DNA of 64,000 nt from Dioscorea cayenensis subsp. rotundata (taxonomy: Eukaryota > Streptophyta > Magnoliopsida > Dioscoreales > Dioscoreaceae), in assembly GCF_009730915.1 (NCBI RefSeq), contig NC_052486.1, positions 22,287,589 through 22,351,588 on the forward strand, written 5' to 3'. Shown here one piece after another: positions 10,967 through 23,612 of the stretch (positions within the stretch are counted from its first letter, which is position 1; each line of letters begins with the position of its first letter). Both the position numbers and the translations under genes were made by a program. A model generated the notes under the pieces. It saw only the letters and a list, made by a program, of their open reading frames with translations, did not search any database and was not told the origin of the DNA.

Positions 10967-12800
10967 AAAAAGACGAAAAGCTTATAAAGGGGCTTGTCTT
11001 GCATTTTCTTTCTCTATGATCTTCTCCGGGAGTGTTCCTTTCCTGTAAATGATGGAGTTGAGAAATCAGAGAAAAAAATAGAGATGTATTTTTGTAAATT
11101 TGGGATGGTATCAGACATATTGTAAAAAAAATATTTTAAGTAATATCCTTTATTCTTTAATTCTAATATTTATTTTTATTTTTATTTTTTTAATTGAGAT
11201 TACAACTGGAACCCACTCTGGCTAACTTAACATATTTTATCATCATTCATTCATTATAGGCATTGTCCACATTTATAAAAATAAATAAAAAAATAATAAA
11301 ATAATAAAATAATGCTTGCAATAAAATTCCGTCAAATTAAATGTGTGAAATGTGCTCAATTGAATTTAAAGATAAAAAGTGGTAGGAATCCAGAATCCCT
11401 GCTTTCTATCTTTGATGCGGTTCTTAAGTTGTTATTAGTGTCTTGATTCTAGAAAATGAAAGTGGGGAAAGAAAGGAACATTGATATGAAAGAAAAGAAT
11501 ACTAGAAGCAATGAAGAAGTTTCAAGTTTTCAACAGGAAAGGTGGATTTTTATTATATCATATAAAGTAGGTAAGTGTTCCAAATCAGCAAATCTCTCCA
11601 GAAAAAGAAATATCTACGTAATACTACTTTTATCCCAAGGATTATACAAATACAAGTTCTTCTTTACTTCTAGAAATGAAAATTCAAACCATTGATAGAA
11701 ACTTCTATAGTTTTGTATCTTAGCAAATAAATAAAGAAGATAGTATTGTTATATTCTTTCTGGTAAGAAAGAAGTTAATTATGAGATTAAGCATTAAGAC
11801 TTTCATTCTACGGGAAATTATTTTAAATTATGATGTGGTTTGCCTCTTTCTCAATTCGATATTAATATTTTGATTATTAATATTTAAGTATCATATGATT
11901 TAAACCGTATGTAAAAAGATACCAAAACATTTAACCCCGTTAATCTTTGCTGACGTTACATTTAAAAACACGTGAAATTAACTTTTTTTACACGCACACT
12001 TTCAAAATTTAACAAAGTTTGAAGTAACTAACCATTTTTATGTAGTCAAATTATGTGATTTAATTCAAAAAGATGATTATAATAAAATAAAATAAAATAA
12101 AACCTCAAAAGGAAGAGGGACAGGCAAGGCATATGATTTTGTACACGATTGCAAGTTCTCTTTCTAACAACCATAGCTCTATAAAATGATGAACAGCATA
12201 CAAAAAGCCATTGGTGGGAATTAATTAATTGCAAGTAGATGACTTAATGGTCCCTTCTAATCATGCATCAAAGTTTAATTAACAATAAAGTAATACCAGA
12301 CAACTAATCCATCCTTATCCTCCTAAGAATAATATTCTCCAGTGTGGACACTAGAACAAAAAAAAAAAAAATTAGTTTCAAATATTGTTTGATTAGTGAC
12401 AGTGTTCCTGTTATTGTGCCTACCCTACTCATAGAAGTACCTCATCCTAAATGCTTCCAAATCTCAAATATACATAGGTCTGAGAGAATTCCACTATGAT
12501 TCTAATGATGAAGATAAGGTGAAGCATGATTTATGAATTGATTGATAAAAATTAAACTATTGTAAAGATCAAAAAGAAAGCTCTAAATAACATGGCATGG
12601 TAAGTATCATTGATAAAGTGCAATAAAAGCACATTTGTGAATATTCTCTGAAGATTAGTCATTGGCCTAATAAAGACATTAATAGTGTGAGGTAGAGACG
12701 GATCACAATTATCAAGCACACGAGGGGTAAAGGGGAAGCAAACTAGTCAACAAGCATGAGCTGGAAGGGTTTCTAGTTGTCTCAAGAATACGAAATCTTA
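10967..12800. other. 3' flank of ERF gene and intergenic DNA
   Basis: The first roughly 150 bases are probably the ERF 3' UTR. The rest is AT-rich with no recognised exon. A/T homopolymer runs are scattered, including an A-run at 12358-12371. Confidence 0.5.
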
Positions 12801-12821
12801 GAATAAAGCTGAAAAACTGAC

Positions 12822-13502
12822 CTGCTTTTTCCAAGGCTGCATTCAATTCATCCAGCTTCACTTGGTTTTTGCTATTGATTTCTCCTGGTCAACATACAAC
12901 ATGAGAATTCAAAGTCATAACAATCTCACTCAAGGAAATATGATTTTAATTGACCTTTTGCATGAAATTAGGATACCTACCACCCTTTTTTAGTCAGATG
13001 TGCTTCTGATTTCCAAGCCTTTGTCTTCCATCTGCATTGCCTCTGGACACAATCCATCACCTCTATTAAAGGAAGCATTGTATTTGTGGGAGATCAATAG
13101 CAGCCGATTTCCTGTGATAAAAAATTGAAGTAGAGACCACTGTGCTTCCATTCAAATAAAACCTGACATTCATCGTTGAAATAAAGGCAAAACCCAAAAG
13201 AAGATCAAACATATAGTTCTCTAATACTACATGAAAAACATGGTTCACAACATACAAAGATAAACAAAGACAGTTTTGAATAATGACTTTTCTAAGATTT
13301 GACAATCTATTGATTGGTGAATACATGGAAGGTGAAGGCGAAGGCGAAATTTGACAAAGATGATAATGAAAGTGTTACAGTGCACAGTGGGGGCTTGGTT
13401 AATAGTCAAGATCAGAGCCAAGCAGACAGATAAAGACCACATTAAGTTATCATAACATGGGTGCCAAAATGCCTTTATCAGAACCAGATCTCCAGCTTTC
13501 TC
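12822..13502 (-). other. Possible alternative or 3'-UTR exons of CSN7
   Basis: Downstream of the CSN7 stop there are well-formed splice signals on the minus strand. One candidate exon, 12884-12822, lies between TTGACCAG and GCAG|GTCAG. It has an open frame reading E-I-N-S-K-N-Q-V-K-L-D-E-L-N-A-A-L-E-K-A. Another acceptor, GTTTACAG, precedes a segment starting at 13502. These could be alternative terminal exons or spliced 3' UTR. I cannot tell which from sequence alone. Confidence 0.35.
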
Positions 13503-13544
13503 CTGTAAACAAAATCCACCAGTTCAATCTACTGCCCCTTATCT

Positions 13545-16500
13545 CTATGGCACTGGATGCCGCCTTCTGTGATATTAGAAAGAAAAAGAATAATCAGATA
13601 ATGAGAAAATACACTTAAATTAAAGAGAGCATCAGTAAGTGATGTATTCCTACAAATGTAGGAACTCATCAAATCATTTCCTAATAAATGCATTCCTTGA
13701 TAACCAAATCAAGGCACATCTTTTTGTTGTATAAAACGCAGTTAAAACTAGTTTAAAGTGAGCGAGCAATTGGGAACCTTTGTTAAATAGATATTTCTTC
13801 TTTCCCATAGTACATAATTGAAGCATTGGTTATAGTACATGATTGAAGCATTGGTTTTTTTAATTTTTTTCCCCCTCCCCAGTTTAGGTTCGTCCAATAA
13901 TCAACAATAAACATGCATAAGAATGACGCTTTTGGTGAGTAAATGTGATGTTGCTTTCCTCAGGTAATATGGGCACTGCACCAATAACCTATAAGGATCA
14001 GGGATTACCTCTTAGGCCGGGCACGATCCTCTTCATAGTCCATTAGCCCTCCAGCTTCAGAGTACATCTCTTCATGCCCTCGTGAGTCCAAGTCGGCCTG
14101 GTTAACTTCTGTCACCATGTAAGTAAGACACATCGACCAACATTGTGCATATTTGATTATCATTTCTTGTATAAAATGAAGGAATATAAACTGTTTAATA
14201 CAACTGATTAATGGATGATCTAAACAGAAAATCAATAAGATGTTTGAGACACCCTGAATGTACTGAGCGTACAGAGAAGCGCATTTGTTTGCAAGGTTAA
14301 CCACACAAAGTTGCCAGCAAACAAAATTTATAGCCTCTTACATTTTTATCATCTAGCTCACCTTTAGGGATTTTTTAACATCTTCAGCCCTATCCTCGAT
14401 TTCTTTACGATGCTTCTTGTATGCCTCACTCATTGCATCGGCCCATTTGATTTTTTCTTGGATAGTCTGCAGCAGGTTATCAGAGGTGCACACCCTGCAA
14501 GGCATTCAATAATACATAAGAGGGAGAGAAGTGGATCATCTATAAGTAAAAGTTGAGCATTAATGATAATTTAAAATGTGCTTTGCTGTCTGGAAATGGA
14601 GTAGGCTAAAAAAAGTATTTAATAAGAAAAACAGCAAACTGCATGTTTTACTGAAAAGTCCAAACAAAGTGTACACGAGAGAGCAATGTAGTTTGTCATG
14701 GACACATTATCCAAGATGGTAAAAGAAATGCTATTTGACATGGTAATTTTGGTGCTATTGCCTGCTCTTAACTGCCCCCAAAAACCAAACACACACACAA
14801 AAAGAAGAAGAAGAAACAACAACAACCACCACCTTAATCTGCAACCCCAAATCCAAAATTTGAGCAAATACAGATACAGATAAATTACACTATGCCAAAG
14901 GTAGCTTGCCAGTGTGGCCTGCAATTATATTATATGAAGAGCCTCTGAAGTCAAAACACAGATTCAGCTAAAAAAACAGAGGCCACTCCTAAATCCAATA
15001 TTCCTGACGCCAGTGTTAACAGGTTTGACATCAGCTGAAACAGCCATTTCACCATTTACATATCTTGTTGCTAATTATTCACCATCAAAAGCAAAACATT
15101 TGCAGGATCTAACCAGAAAAAGAGGTATACAATCAAACAAATACATCCTGTATAATTAATAGGTCATATAAGTTATAAAGACTGCCTACCTTGCAACTGC
15201 AAGTTTTCCACAAAATAAGTGAAATCACAAATGCGATATTTGTAATTATGGTATAGAAAAAGAGAACATATTAGAAGGAACGACAATTAGCAAAAAGCAA
15301 ACTTAAATCCAAAAAACAGGCCACGAATTATTCCTATGAGCAGGACAATACTGTGTGATAAAAATCTCACCAGTTTGCCAATGTTTGTATCATATTGTTG
15401 AGCTGCCCAGGCCTAAGATCCCTTCCAGCTGCAAATTGAACCTGAATGGCAGATCAAATAAACAGCAGTCAAGCCAAAGTTTATGTCAATAACCAAAGCA
15501 AAGAAGTTGACAGTTGTACACTCTGACCTCAAAACACCTGCGCAGCTGATCAAGTTTACCTCTAACTATACCCTACAGGAAACACAATTTATTCACTCAC
15601 ATCTTGTGCCATAAATAAAAAATAATAAAACAAAAGGAGAAAACACCACAAACAGTTTTATAATGCACGATTACATTCACACATTGTCCATTGAGAGGTT
15701 GAACATGCCAATTTTAATCATGGCAGGATCTCACACTGGAAAAACCTTTTCCTCTGTAAGGAATTTGCCCAGCATATATTTATACAAAAATAATGTAACA
15801 ATGGAACTCTTCTTATGAGATAAAAATATTAGCATACAAGAATATTTAGTCCATACAACTAAAAAAATGAGTTAAACATCAGAAGTTACAGCTTTCCAGA
15901 GTATTGAGGCTAAAACAGAAGGACCAATAAACACTTACCACATACATGCACTCGTTTATAAGAAAATCTTCAAGTTCTCTTACATTTGAAACATCTATCT
16001 CCTGCATCAATTGATCATATGGTAGTACCTGAAAACCATGGAAATTAACTATTATGTCTTCAAATGTAGCTGAGATAAAAAAACCCCTCAAAATCAAAGA
16101 CAGGGCTTCATTGGGCTCAGCAAACTATTGCTGGAATTTGTTTTGTAAACTATCGAGGCATTATTTATGTTTTGCTTGCAAACCACTGCATAAGTTAAGG
16201 GAATGCCTTTGAACCTTGATAAAAATATGGAGTAAAACATCTATAAGCCAGATGCAATTACAAAAACCAGAGAGCAAACTATAATATAACCCATGGCACA
16301 GTCACTCAGGTCATGCATTTAACTCGTATATTATGGAGTACCATGGTTCATCAAAATGCCAAGTAGACTAAAAGATGAAAACAGATAATTTATGAAACAG
16401 TCCTAAAACCCTTGTTTTGGCTAATTTATCTATAAAGCCATATACCACAATCATATCCTGCAACCTTACACAGAAAGAAAGAGTAAAGGAATAGTTACTT

Positions 16501-19500
16501 CAAGAATCACTCACTAAACAAGTACTATTTTAAACCAAGCCACATCCCATCAACATGATGCAAGTTCCACTAAACCAATCTGGTTTTAACAACAAAGACC
16601 GGAGAAGCCAGAAAAGCATATCTTTGCATTCATAAACTATAAAATAGACTAAAGCAAAGGTTGCTCACAGAGATATTTCCAGAAATACCAGCATTAAATC
16701 ATTTCATAATTGAATAAGGAAACAACATCGATAAAAGAAAGCAATGATGAAAAAGTCATAACAAGATCATCTGTGCCCACAAAAGCACAAAACACCTTGA
16801 GTGTTTCACATCTTCTATGTTATTACTTCAAGATACAAATATAACTCATGCAGTTAAAGTTATATTCTGAATTATAGGGTTGAATAATAGAAATACCAAA
16901 TGACAAGTGGCGGATCCATAGATTTTGTACAGTATGGTCCATAAATATATGGTATAAATTTACGCCATAAATACATATGAATATATTTTTTATTATACAA
17001 TACTAAAATAACAAAATAACTTTTTTTATAACATTTTTTGATGAATTTTCAAAGTAATATACAATTATATTATTGTTAATACTAACAAATACATCTTTTC
17101 AATTTCACTCCATGAGGTATATACTCTATTAAAAGACTTATTTTTTTAAAATTTTATGGGGTTAAAAAGATGTAACTTATGTATATATATATATATATAT
17201 ATATTAATATAAATATTTACTATAATTTTAAAAAAAATATATCCAAGGACCCCACAGCCTTCTATGTAGATCTGCCTATGCAAATGATCAAGCAGACAGT
17301 TCCCAGTGTCAATGTGATAAGAGTACTTAGCAACTGTGACTATCGAAGCACTTGATATATCACTTGAAGTGCATAAAGTCTTGGTAGTTTGTAGAGCAAC
17401 GCTACAATCGCAGTACCATAATGGCAATTGACCATGACATATAAAAGTATGAAAAGAATTTTATAACAATGGCTAAGCTACTCCAAATGTTTGTCATAAA
17501 GCACATAAAACATATTACCAGGACCAGTTAGACTGTTAAAATTTGTACCTTGTTTGTCTCAGCCAGTGTCAGAACAGTGAGCTGTTTTAGTTTGCGAACT
17601 TGATCAGGCAACAGCGCAGGAAGACAGCCAGCATTGCCTGCAATTGAGGCATACATCGATGTTCAATTAGAAGCGTATGTGAGTTTATTAACAAGACATC
17701 TTATAGGACAATGGGAACATTTTATGGTGAAATGATCACATCTCATGTTAATGATGATTGTCCAGATAAAGCGAGCTTCATCAAGAGTTTCAATTCCAAA
17801 GTACGTAAGTAAGAGTATACCTCATCGAGCAAGCGATCATGCAATAAGAAAATCTATCTCATCAACTTCACAAGCTAAAGGCACATACCAATGACCATTA
17901 TTTTTTTTTAACAAGTGAAATAAGAAGAGATGTGACTAGCATTGCATTGCACAATCAAATAAAGACAGCCACTCGTATAAGGAACCCACTTAAAGATTGT
18001 TCTCTGGCATAAATGTACTCCAATTTTGTTACATCCATGGTTGCAATGTTGTCAAGGCGCAAGGTGCACCCTAGGCGCTAGGACCCTTATATTGCATGAG
18101 GCACAAGCCGCAAAAAAATTAAACAAATAAATAAAATAAAATAAAGGCTCGCCTAAGCCAAGTACGGCACATGCATAGACAGACAAATATATATATATAT
18201 ATATATATATCTTAAGATTTAACTTTAATATACGATAATAATGACAATAATAACATCAAAAGATCGTTTTAAGACTAATGACTTTGAAGTTGACCATTCT
18301 TCCTCAAAATTATTCCAAATATAACTAATTAAAAATCATCATTTGATTCAAAATCTAAATCTATGTTTTCATCTTCACTTCCATTTTCTCCATAATTACA
18401 GCCATTTAGATCTTACTCTTCTTCATCGACAATGTCCACTCAATATTAGAAACTCTTGATCTAGATTTTGATCATGATCTGGTTAATATTGATGACCCCT
18501 TGCTGCACTTGTTACTGCACCACATGTCAACTCATCACCATCAAATACCAATTCATCTTTTGTACCATCAGAAGCTACACCCAATGTCTGCTAATGAAAT
18601 CAGATTAGTAACAGCTCTTCCATGAAATGCATCTTTTTTGTGCCTTGAGCCTCAGAAAAGCACGAAAGGCATGAGAATTATCTGAGGCGCCTCGCCTGAA
18701 GGGAATAAAAGCACTATGCCCATTTTGTGTTGCGCCTTAGCACCTAGGTGCGCGCCTTCACAACACTACTTGGTCGTAGCTGTATGAGTTATCAATGTTG
18801 CAGGAACTGAACTCAACCTTTGCATAATAATAGGTTCAATAACAACATCAACAACCAACAACCATAAACAACAACAAAAATATGAAATTATGCCATTATC
18901 ACCAGCAAGAACAAGTCTGAAGAAGCAGTCACATTGTAGGTGAAAATGATAGGAAATAAATGACAATCAAATGCCGAGTGAAAAAACAAAAAAGTATTTT
19001 GAATAATTGTCCATCTCAACAATTGGTTGTAAGAAACATAAGAATTTGAAGAATTCCACTTTCCTCTATCTGGCCAGTCATGAAAAATTCACCACAAAAT
19101 TTCCGCCCTCTGGCAAGTTAAAATAGCATCACCTCCTCTTGTGCAACATTGATGCCATTGCTAACCAATATTATAATATGAGATACATGCAATAGCTACA
19201 ATGACTTGATTATCCCTTGAAATTGCATCTTATACAGTTGGAACATTAACATTGATCAAGCCTGATCCTATGAGGCAAAACAACAACCCATTTAGCAGGT
19301 ACCGTAAAAGACAATCTGAGCTTACAGCTTGAGTACGTCACTTATATTCCTTTCCTTATGTATAAGGTCAAGACATGCAATAATGACTTTATTTTTTTTC
19401 ACTTTGACGCTATAAATTGAATCTTTCAAATAAAAATCATATTATTTTTCCTTGCAGTGACCACGACCCAGGCAACTTTGGACCTTTAAAGAACATAAAC

Positions 19501-20303
19501 AGTTATACATGCTCAATATTTTCCCTTTTCCTTTTGGGAAACTTGGAACAAGATTAGTTTTCTCTATCTATTTATGGACTTTTTGATACTTAACATTTTA
19601 TCTGGCAACGAATCATACTAAAAGATGTCTACTTAAGGATGATGTTATATTGGGAAAAGTCAAATTTTTTATCAATTTGAGAATGTTAGACAGCAGTTGT
19701 AGTTATTTAGTGCAAACCTAGCCCCCAAGATATACATTATAATTAACCTACGAGGAAAATAAGATTACAAGCTATTCTCAAGCTATCACAAAAAAAAAAG
19801 ATTAACTAGTCATCCCCGTGGACACACTATCCATGACACACTTCCCCAAAGTCTCTAAATGCACAAGTTATGGAAAAGTACTTACTTCGGTAATCATTCC
19901 ATGTGCCATAGGCAAACAAGCGAAGCAAGTCCCGTGAAGACGAGTACCGTGTGCCCTCAAGCTGCATTTCAAATCCTCCAATCAAACAAAGCATACAAAA
20001 AGTAGGAAAACCACTGAACTTCAAATACAGCAAGAGAATATCAAATCCAACAATTAGAAACCCTAAAAATCTGAGAAACCACTCAAGATCTCCAGATGCT
20101 ATCTAATGGACACCAAAAAAAAAACTAGGTAGAATTAGAGATACCTTGTGGACATTGGGTGAGGAGAGGATCTCGGAGAAAGCAAAGAGGGAAGGGTGAG
20201 AAGTGGCCTCAAGAACAAGGGCGGAGAGAGAGGCAGCTTCCATTACCTCCGCTTGCTTCACAAAGTGATCGATGATCTCTGTTTGCCTTTGCTCGATGTC
20301 CAT
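13545..20303 (-). CDS. CSN7: COP9 signalosome complex subunit 7 (CSN7), nine exons
   Basis: Coding exons on the minus strand are 20303-20145, 19961-19886, 17637-17549, 16028-15939, 15572-15528, 15441-15371, 14494-14362, 14097-14009 and 13566-13545. Every junction is GT-AG and in frame, giving 257 residues, the usual CSN7 length. Family landmarks are the N-terminal M-D-I-E-Q-R-Q, L-R-L-F-A-Y-G-T-W, the PCI-domain block L-P-Y-D-Q-L-M-Q-E with E-L-E-D-F-L-I-N-E, then R-G-K-L-D-Q-L-R-R-C-F-E, and the tail M-D-Y-E-E-D-R-A-R-P-K-R. The last coding exon is only 22 bases and supplies R-R-H-P-V-P. CSN7 is a PCI subunit of the nuclear COP9 signalosome, which removes NEDD8 from cullins; in Arabidopsis it is FUS5, needed to repress photomorphogenesis. 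Introns 2 and 3 contain transposon-like insertions. Confidence 0.95.
16906..17277. mobile_element. Putative TIR element in CSN7 intron 3
   Basis: The left end GTGGCGGATCCATAG and the right end CTATGTAGATCTGCC are imperfect inverted repeats about 370 bp apart. Between them is AT-rich DNA with a (TA)n tract near 17180-17203. Ends reading GGCGGATCC are common in plant non-autonomous DNA elements. No target-site duplication was resolved and nothing is encoded. Confidence 0.4.
18048..18764. mobile_element. Putative DNA transposon remnant with GGCGC-rich inverted ends in CSN7 intron 2
   Basis: The left end GTTGTCAAGGCGC and the right end GCGCCTTCACAAC are inverted repeats. Both continue inward with CCTAGG(C/T)GC-type text (CCCTAGGCGCTAGG on the left, CACCTAGGTGCGCG on the right). 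The interior is AT-rich and has no transposase. I found no convincing target-site duplication. The GC-rich tips stand out from the AT-rich intron. Confidence 0.55.
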
Positions 20304-20551
20304 GGCGATGGAGACCGAGCCCTAGCGTGGAGATCCAAGGGGATGAGAACGAGAGAGGGAGATGGTGATCGATTCTTCTCGCGTTCCCGATCTTCTCTTC
20401 CGTCTTGCCCTTGTGTTTCTTCGAAGAAGAGTGAGAAAGCTCGAAAAGAGAGAGCTTCGCTGAACACGGTCTTATAGAAAAGGGGAAGTTCTGATGGAAC
20501 GGGTTGGTTTGGATGTTCTTTCATCTTTTCAGTTGAACCGGGTTCAAGATG

Positions 20552-20559
20552 TTTATATA
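20552..20559 (-). promoter_or_regulatory. TATA box of CSN7
   Basis: TATATAAA on the minus strand lies about 250 bases upstream of the CSN7 ATG. Its upstream edge is only about 28 bases from the TIR element at 20587-20869. Confidence 0.5.
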
Positions 20560-20586
20560 GAATTTTTTTTTTTTTGTTTTTGGGTT

Positions 20587-20869
20587 TTAATTGCCGTACA
20601 GGTCCTTATAATTGTGTAATTTCTGCCCTTTTAGTTTTTCTAATATTTTTATATATAATTAAATCCTCAAATTTGGTCTAGTTGAGTCGTTCTAGTCAAC
20701 TGCAATATTTTTATATACAATTAACTCTTGCAATTTACACTTACTCATCTACACCGCGGATTAGAATGACCAAACTCGACTAAATATAAAGATTTAATTG
20801 TACCTAAAAATATTACAATGACTAAAAAAGAAGAAAGTACATAATTACAGGGACTTGTACAGCAATTAA
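20587..20869. mobile_element. Non-autonomous TIR element, family A copy 2
   Basis: The left end starts TTAATTGCCGTACAGG and the right end finishes TTGTACAGCAATTAA. Subterminal text matches the element at 3573-4058 (CTTTTAGT followed by ATTTTTATATATAATTAA on the left, ACTAAAAAAGAAGAAAGT on the right). One internal copy of the GATTTAATTGTACC-type unit is present near 20758-20804. The element is 283 bp, shorter than copy 1. Confidence 0.7.
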
Positions 20870-20922
20870 ACCTTTTTTTTTCGTTGGTCTAATAAGTTGG
20901 ATTAAAGTCATCTTATACATAA

Positions 20923-21153
20923 GGTATAATACCCTAGTTGGTCCCTTTACTTTTCTCTCTCTTTCCTTTTGGTCTCTCTACTCAGAAATGCTCTTGTTGG
21001 GCACATTTCTAAAAGTAGAGGAACTTGTTGGGAGCAATTTTAACTAAGTGGACACATTTTCAAAAGTAGAGGGACTAATCAGGAGCATTTCTGAGTAGAG
21101 AGACCAAAAGGAAAGAGAGAGAAAAATACATGGACTATTTTGGTGATTATACC
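20923..21153. mobile_element. Mutator-like MITE with perfect 9-bp target-site duplication
   Basis: Inverted ends of about 70 bp (left GGTATAATACCCTAG, right TTTTGGTGATTATACC) enclose a short centre, for 231 bp in total. The element is flanked by TATACATAA on both sides (20914-20922 and 21154-21162). A 9-bp duplication with long TIRs is the hallmark of Mutator-type elements. It encodes nothing. Confidence 0.85.
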
Positions 21154-22451
21154 TATACATAACCCAGTGATATTGGTTTCACTGTGAACGATATTGATGA
21201 AGAAAATTCAAATTTTGTTAAATATACAATGATAGAAATAAATTTTTTTCATTGTAAATATGGATTTATAGCTCAAATTCTGTGCCATTTGTAGAGATTG
21301 TAATATGTATCCTATCTGACAGGTATACCGATACCCGTACTCAATCAAAGAGAGTATTACCCTTTTTGACCGAGGTACGGATATACCCGTTATTTTTTTA
21401 GGGGGTACGGATCGGGTAAGGATATGCCTCTACCACACTCGAACCCTTACCCATTGCATTGGGTACGTGGTGGGCAACAACTTTGCAACAACTTTACTTT
21501 TGTTTATTTTTTTTTATCCAACCTGTGAGCATCCTCCCCACTTCTCTGCTCTCCTCACCACCACCGTTGAACCCTCTTCTCCCCTCACCTTGCGTCACCG
21601 TCGTCGCCGTTGAGCCCCTGTCAACGCTATCATCGTTGTCACGCTTAAGTCTACCGGCACCGCTATCTCTGGAGAGCCTCCCGTCACTGCTATTGCGCTT
21701 GAGCCCCATCGTCGTTGTTGCCGTTGAGTCCCCGTCTACGTTATCACACTTGAGCACCTCTCCTCGTCAGTAACTCTCTGCCCCTTTTCTTCCCTCCTCC
21801 CTGTGGCTGCTGTCATCTAGTGTCTTCATTGGCACAGGTACTTTTTTTTTTTTTGGGATTTTTTGTGTGTTGTGGAGTTGTGATTTAAATTAGACTATTA
21901 GAAATATAATAGATCTAATTATGTTGGCCCTGCCTAACATGAATTTTGCATGCATAATAATTAATATCATTAAGATCATCCATCCCTATCTTGTATATGA
22001 TTATTATTTTGTGGATTTAATCAAATATTTGGTTTGCATAGGCACGTAATATCCAAAGTGGTATTTGGTTAAATATGGCAGAATTAAAGATTGGGTCTTC
22101 TAAATCAAGCAAGAATGGGAAGGGTCTTCTATTTTTGAAATAGTAAATAAAGAAAAAGAAAAAAATGTGCACTTTGAAGATTCAATATGTGAAACAATTA
22201 TTCCTAAGGCCGGTATGACGCTTGACTCAAAAGAAGACGTTTATAATTTTTATGTTGAATATGCTCGGCATGAAGGGTTTGGTTTACCAAAAGGATAACA
22301 AAATCCAGAGATGATGGAAGTTTAAAATATTACACACTTGCATGTGTAAAAGGTGGCTAAAGAAGAATATCTTTTTCACAAAATTCCTTCAACCCAAGGC
22401 TATTCACCAAAACAGATTGTCTAGCAAAAATTAATGTTATTGTTGGCAATA

Positions 22452-22616
22452 TGATTTATATAACGCAAGTATACGTTATCGCAAACAAGTAATATAATGA
22501 TAAGAGAGTATCGTTCCCACGAGGATTGAGCTTATTAATTACCAAAATTACTAACCCTAATTCTACTTGATTAATGAAATTGAAGAAGTTTAATTTAGAA
22601 AATCTAATTCAAGGAC

Positions 22617-22653
<37 letters not shown>

Positions 22654-23612
22654 GGAGAAATCAATGTCAAGAAATTCTAGGGTTTCCGAGTTCACCTAGA
22701 CTAATTCCACCTAGATCATCTAATTCAATCAATCAATGTTTGTTTCTTATGTTGTCATCAAATTTCCCTAAATTACATATTGATCTTTCTCAAGCATCAA
22801 TAGCATATTCCACTAGATAAGTTAACATCATCTCTGAGATAACTGTGAACCTATGGAACTCATTAAGCTCTAGAAATTTATAATGATGCATACAACCTCA
22901 TAAATATCTCTATCTTATGATGATTGTACAATATTTCAACCAAGACCTAATTCAATTATCACCTCTCGGTCTCAAATCAAATTAATAATCATGCAATTGG
23001 TGATCAAGCAATCACAAGCATTAAGCATAGATTAAAATATCCAACATAGTCTTGAAACAAGCATCAATTAAATTAAACAAAGATGAATCTAGGGTTTCAT
23101 AGTCTGGCTACATCGTAGCCATAGAAAAAGTATTTAGAACATAATGATTGCAAAGTTCGACATATTAACAAGGTTCATAATCAAATAAACAAAGAAAAAC
23201 TAAAAACTAAAGCCTGGCAATGAATCCGCGCCGAAACTTCGCTCCCGATCTCTTGATCTCCGAAATTCTCCTTTCTTTGCGTCTCAACCCTAGCCCCTTT
23301 TATAACATAAAAATCGGGGTAGCGCCTAGGCGCCAAAAGGCCATGAGCGCCCTAGGCGCTATACTTTCTGTTTTGCACCTCTTGATGTTGTAGCGCCTAA
23401 GCGCTGCATGCTAGCGCCTAGGCGCTAGATTTTCTGTTTTGCTCTTCTTCCTCCAATTTTGTGCCTTTTACATGTTCTTCCTTCAAATCATTTTCTTTCT
23501 TTCCTACAATGCAATAACAATAAGATTAGGAGTAAAATTGGTTCAAAATAATTCAAATTTAATTCATTATAAGTTAAAGAAGGTCTATATATTAAGTGCA
23601 AATTATACTCAT
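22452..23612. mobile_element. 1161-bp insertion inside the FAR1 domain, flanked by CAATA
   Basis: The FAR1-domain codons for I-V-G-N are cut at 22451 and continue as N-G-R-Y at 23618. CAATA is present on both sides (22447-22451 and 23613-23617) and reads once in the reconstructed site. The insert starts TGATTTATATAACGCAAG and ends AATTATACTCAT. It holds no long open frame, a (GA)n run at 22619-22650, and three GCGCCTAGGCGC-like palindromes at about 23331-23428. The class is unknown; a 5-bp duplication would fit LTR-type integration, but no LTRs are visible. Confidence 0.7.
22619..22650. repeat. (GA)n microsatellite
   Basis: A run of about 16 GA units lies inside the 1161-bp insertion. Confidence 0.9.

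Noticed and set aside
20196..20524. Plus-strand frame and a second minus-strand frame around CSN7 exon 1
   Set aside because: They overlap the CSN7 first exon and 5' UTR, and only the M-D-I-E-Q-R-Q frame splices correctly.
21459..21773. Leu/Ser/Pro-rich frames on both strands of 21.46-21.77 kb
   Set aside because: They fall in the inner part of the left TIR region of the Mutator-like element, and low complexity explains them.
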